Notes under the pieces: model-generated
The model's input: the letters and a program-made list of their open reading frames with translations, nothing else
Databases searched by the model: none
Told to the model about the DNA's origin: nothing
Shown here: in pieces, positions 60,863 to 64,000 of the stretch
How the letters are laid out: every line of letters begins with the position of its first letter
How positions within the stretch are numbered: the stretch's first letter is position 1
From: Bin80 sp965116685
GTDB lineage: Bacteria; Bacteroidota; Rhodothermia; Rhodothermales; Bin80
Reading direction: 5' to 3'
Assembly: GCA_965116685.1 (NCBI GenBank)
Contig: OZ220707.1
Span: 3,162,001 to 3,226,000, forward strand
DNA length: 64,000 bases
Position numbers and translations under genes: made by a program

Positions 60863-63800
60863 TTGAAGCTCCTTGTTTCTGATAAGGGCGGTGGGCTTTT
60901 AGCCCGCGCCAGACATACCCTGATATTCGTTGGTCTTAGGTTGTTGTTTCTGCCCGCTTTAGCCTTTGGCCAAGAGCCAATGCCGAAAATTCAGATCAAT
61001 TCCGGCTCGCCTTCCTATTTCCTGTTAAATTCAAACGCTCAGTCCCTTGAGAATAGTGAACATGAAGTTGTGGGTTATCAACTCGTATTCTCCAGTGAGC
61101 AGCGTCCCTTTAATCCCCTGCATGAGACTGCTAGTATAGGTGAAGGGGAATTGCCCCCAAGAACCTTCTCCTCGCTCCAACCCGTTTCTTCCCAGGATTC
61201 CATTATGGGCTTCTCAGAGCCGTCTATAAATGCAGATGGATTTATAGGGGACAGATTGAGAGAATTGTGGCGGGAACCCGCAAATACCCAAAATTCTATC
61301 ACGGTTTTGGAAGTGCTTCCAAAACTGCCCCAGGTTAGCCTTGCAGCTCAATCTTCGAAAAATGAGACATTCACGATTACCGCTACTGAAATCACAAGTT
61401 CACTCCTAGGCCAAACGACGCGGACATTTCCGTCAAGTGATTGGCAAAAAAGGCAGGAATTGATATCGGATACGAATCTAGATGAGGACCATCTCAATAA
61501 TCTTGAAATGCTAACCCTCGCTGAACTGGAATTGGGACCCGATCATACGCGGGAACTCAAAACTCCATATAAGTGGATGATCACGGATGGACAGTATATC
61601 AATGACCATCGCATCTTCAAGGATTTTAGGATCTCGGCGGGGCAAAAGGATACTGATGTAGATGAGCGTGAAACCCAGACGATTGATCGCACACTGCTTT
61701 TAGATGAAACTGAAGAACGTAAGAGTCTGCCAGAAAAAACAATAAACATCGAATCAGAAGATAGCGGTGAACGAAGAATTGTGGTTAGGGAATGGGAAAG
61801 GAGATTTGACACATTTGCTGACATTTCCACTGCTGACATGGACGAGGGGACATCGAAAAGCTTTGTACTTTCACTAGCTACAACTGATAAGCCTACAGGC
61901 AAGATGACCATAACGATTGCTGAGGATGAAAATCTGAAATCAGATAGGAAAAGCTTCACGTTTAACGCAATCCATTATATTGTTTACAAATTCACCCTAA
62001 CACATGTGGACGATAATAGTATAGAAGATGGTGTTCAGATAGACTTGTTACTAACGGCAGAGGGGGGTGGCTATGATGGTGTGACGAAATTGTTGTGTAT
62101 AAAGATTAAAAACGACGATGATCCAGAACTTGCCATCACGCCCACAACGGTTCATGTAAAAGAGAATACGGAGTCAACATTTGAGGTGTCGTTATTGAAT
62201 GCCCCCTTGACCCCTGTGACGGTAAGCATTGAAGACTTCTCAACTTATTATCTTACTTTTGATCGCTCTCCGTCAAGCTTAACATTTACTCCCGACAACT
62301 ACGGTACCCCCCAGCCCGTGACGGTGAGTGCGAAAGAAAATCGATATAATTGGGCAATCTCCGAAGAAATTGACGTGACGGCCAAGGGGGGCGGGTATGA
62401 TGATCAGAAAGAGGAAGTACGTATTCTTTTGCAGGAGATAGGCTTGAAAGCCCCTGCAAGAGTAGAGTTGGACGAGGGAGAGGATACGGAATTTGAGGTT
62501 TCGTTGACGGCCGTACCAACGGCGGATGTAACGGTTCGACTTATCCGCCCCAGGAATAGTAGCTATATTCCCAATCGAGATGTGAGTTATTCCACACTTG
62601 AATTGATATTTACCCCTGACAACTACCTTGATCCTCAGCCCGTGCAGGTGTGGGCGGTTGATGACCCCGATTTTGCGGATGATTTCGACCTTATCGGACT
62701 GGAAGCATCAGGAGGTGATTATGGTGGTGTGAGTCAGCCTATAACGGTGAAGGTGAATGATACTGATGTGGTAGCAGAAGTAATGGTTGATCCCACGACT
62801 GTTCCGATAAAAGAGGGAGGCCAAGGAACGTTTTCGGTGTGGCTGTCAAAGGAACCCACATCAACCGTTACCGTGGACATTCCAGAGTTCAACAATAACG
62901 ATCTAACCAGAGATGAATCAACACTAACGTTTACCGCCTCAGACTATGCTAAGCACCAGACTGTGACGGTGGATGTTACCCATGATAAGGATGCGGACGA
63001 TGATCGCGAAACGATTACCCTTGAGGCTAGCGGTGGTGAGTATGACGATCTGACGGAAAATGTAACAATCAAGGTGGACGATGATGAGGTGGCGGGGGCA
63101 GCGATAGTCGTGAATCCCGAAACGGTCAATGTGGATGAAAACAAATCGGAAAAATTTCAAGTATCGCTAGCAGTGCTCCCTGAAGGAGATGTCACGGTGA
63201 TGATTCCTGAGTTCAAGAACTCTGATCTGACACGCACGCCGGATCAACTGACATTTACTGAACAGAACCACAAGGATCCCCAATTCGTGACGGTGACTGC
63301 CGGGGATGACCAGTTTGCAGATCCAACGGAGATCGAATTCATCACCTTAGAAGCCAAGGATGGTGGTTATGATGGTGTGACGGAAACCGTTGAAGTCAGA
63401 CTGAGAGATGATGATGTTCTAGGAGCAGGCCTGGAGGTCAATCCCGAGGAGATTACGGTAGACGAAGGAGGGCAATCCAAGTCATTTACTGTACGGTTAA
63501 TGGCAAAACCTGCAGCGGATGTCACCGTGAGCATTGAGACAGTCACTGGATCGCGTCTGAGCAAGCCTGCGAATTCGACACTGACGTTTACTCCTGCAGG
63601 GACAAAGGCTTGGAATATCACGCAGACTATACAGGTGCAGGCAAAGGACGACAGCTTTGTAAACAAGCTTGATACGGAGTTCCTAAAGTTGGAGGCATTG
63701 GGTGGAGGGTACAATAATGTATCCAAAAGTATCCCGGTTACGATCAACGATAACGAGCTGACATCATTAATTGTTGATCCTGTCTCGGTGACGCTCACCA

Positions 63801-64000
63801 GGGGAGCCCCAAAAGATGTGAAAGTCAAATTGTCGCTGTCGTCACTTCCTTTCGGGGATGTAAAGGTGAAGATCAGCGGACACGATGGTACGTACCTAGC
63901 TTTGGATAAGGCCGAACTGACAATTCCTAAACTCAGTTGGAAAGGGACGGAGCATGTTTTGGGATTTGAGGCCAGAGATGATAACAATCTTTCGGACGAT
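60863..64000 (+). CDS. very large tandem-repeat surface protein, partial (runs past window end)
   Basis: One open frame from 60824 to the window end, more than 1040 codons. No ATG precedes the signal peptide (HTLIFVGLRLLFLPALAFG-Q), so the start is a TTG at 60863, another rare codon, or has been lost to a frameshift near 60855. After a ~320-residue unique region the protein has about seven ~90-residue repeats with a shared pattern: VDEG...F-V-L...P-DVTV, then LTFTPDNY--PQ-VTV-A-DD, then LEA-GGGYDGV--V-V-V-DDD. The Asp-rich loops and beta-strand spacing resemble Calx-beta domains, suggesting calcium binding. Likely secreted adhesin or surface protein. The C-terminus is outside the window, so a sorting signal cannot be checked. 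Confidence 0.72.
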   Translation, partial: MKLLVSDKGGGLLARARHTLIFVGLRLLFLPALAFGQEPMPKIQINSGSPSYFLLNSNAQSLENSEHEVVGYQLVFSSEQRPFNPLHETASIGEGELPPRTFSSLQPVSSQDSIMGFSEPSINADGFIGDRLRELWREPANTQNSITVLEVLPKLPQVSLAAQSSKNETFTITATEITSSLLGQTTRTFPSSDWQKRQELISDTNLDEDHLNNLEMLTLAELELGPDHTRELKTPYKWMITDGQYINDHRIFKDFRISAGQKDTDVDERETQTIDRTLLLDETEERKSLPEKTINIESEDSGERRIVVREWERRFDTFADISTADMDEGTSKSFVLSLATTDKPTGKMTITIAEDENLKSDRKSFTFNAIHYIVYKFTLTHVDDNSIEDGVQIDLLLTAEGGGYDGVTKLLCIKIKNDDDPELAITPTTVHVKENTESTFEVSLLNAPLTPVTVSIEDFSTYYLTFDRSPSSLTFTPDNYGTPQPVTVSAKENRYNWAISEEIDVTAKGGGYDDQKEEVRILLQEIGLKAPARVELDEGEDTEFEVSLTAVPTADVTVRLIRPRNSSYIPNRDVSYSTLELIFTPDNYLDPQPVQVWAVDDPDFADDFDLIGLEASGGDYGGVSQPITVKVNDTDVVAEVMVDPTTVPIKEGGQGTFSVWLSKEPTSTVTVDIPEFNNNDLTRDESTLTFTASDYAKHQTVTVDVTHDKDADDDRETITLEASGGEYDDLTENVTIKVDDDEVAGAAIVVNPETVNVDENKSEKFQVSLAVLPEGDVTVMIPEFKNSDLTRTPDQLTFTEQNHKDPQFVTVTAGDDQFADPTEIEFITLEAKDGGYDGVTETVEVRLRDDDVLGAGLEVNPEEITVDEGGQSKSFTVRLMAKPAADVTVSIETVTGSRLSKPANSTLTFTPAGTKAWNITQTIQVQAKDDSFVNKLDTEFLKLEALGGGYNNVSKSIPVTINDNELTSLIVDPVSVTLTRGAPKDVKVKLSLSSLPFGDVKVKISGHDGTYLALDKAELTIPKLSWKGTEHVLGFEARDDNNLSDD

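Noticed and set aside
61078..63987. Minus-strand frames opposite the large repeat protein
   Set aside because: They are mirror frames produced by the repetitive sense strand, which carries the periodic domain pattern and a signal peptide.

Overview
The window looks like part of a chromosome from a marine member of the Rhodothermota/Bacteroidota assemblage, close to Rhodothermus. I infer this from four things: an Alternative Complex III (act) locus fused to a caa3 oxidase locus whose subunit I carries the A2-type YSHPAV motif, a C-terminal type IX secretion (T9SS) sorting domain on a surface protein, TAnnTTTG promoter boxes of the Bacteroidota type, and overall gene content. No rRNA or ribosomal protein genes are present, so the placement is an inference.

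Bases 1-21,450 are a transposon-riddled defence island. An ISAzo13-type element (with a probable -1 frameshift) abuts the truncated helicase half of a type ISP-like restriction-modification enzyme. An IS110 element splits that enzyme from its methylase/recognition half. A degraded ISL3 element follows, itself interrupted by an intact IS21 element (istA/istB) with an exact 8-bp target duplication. Next come an HNH endonuclease and then the most interesting unit: a tight three-gene operon of a DNA cytosine methyltransferase, a 992-residue protein with two GHKL ATPase modules (a MORC/Hsp90-like one at the N-terminus and a histidine-kinase-like one with a HEF H-box at the C-terminus), and a receiver-domain protein. 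It reads as a restriction/defence system wired through a two-component phosphorelay. An IS1634-type element flanked by an exact 317-bp direct repeat closes the island.

Bases 21,450-34,150 are ordinary metabolism: class I fructose-bisphosphate aldolase, a DAO-family oxidoreductase, tRNA-Arg(ACG), a 2-keto-3-deoxygluconate kinase and DASS transporter pair, xylulokinase, the tsaE-tsaB-tsaD operon for tRNA t6A synthesis, a DUF4399 lipoprotein and a photolyase. A GC-rich PQQ-type sugar dehydrogenase sits between tRNA-Arg and a second copy of the tRNA 3' half, the signature of a tRNA-targeted insertion.

Bases 34,190-40,140 are a second accessory patch: an orphan AAA ATPase, a broken Sel1-repeat gene, a second IS1634-type element and an IS1111-type IS110 element with a strongly structured 3' region that may encode its bridge RNA.

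Bases 40,141-54,025 (minus strand) hold a solute-binding lipoprotein and a 12-gene respiratory operon: actA-F, a small membrane protein, SCO, and caa3 oxidase subunits II, I, III and IV. Together these would oxidise quinol and pass electrons directly to O2. Downstream are extracellular or surface genes: an Fn3/T9SS protein, a MATE pump, a Big2-LVIVD protein, and the start of a very large tandem-repeat protein that runs off the window.
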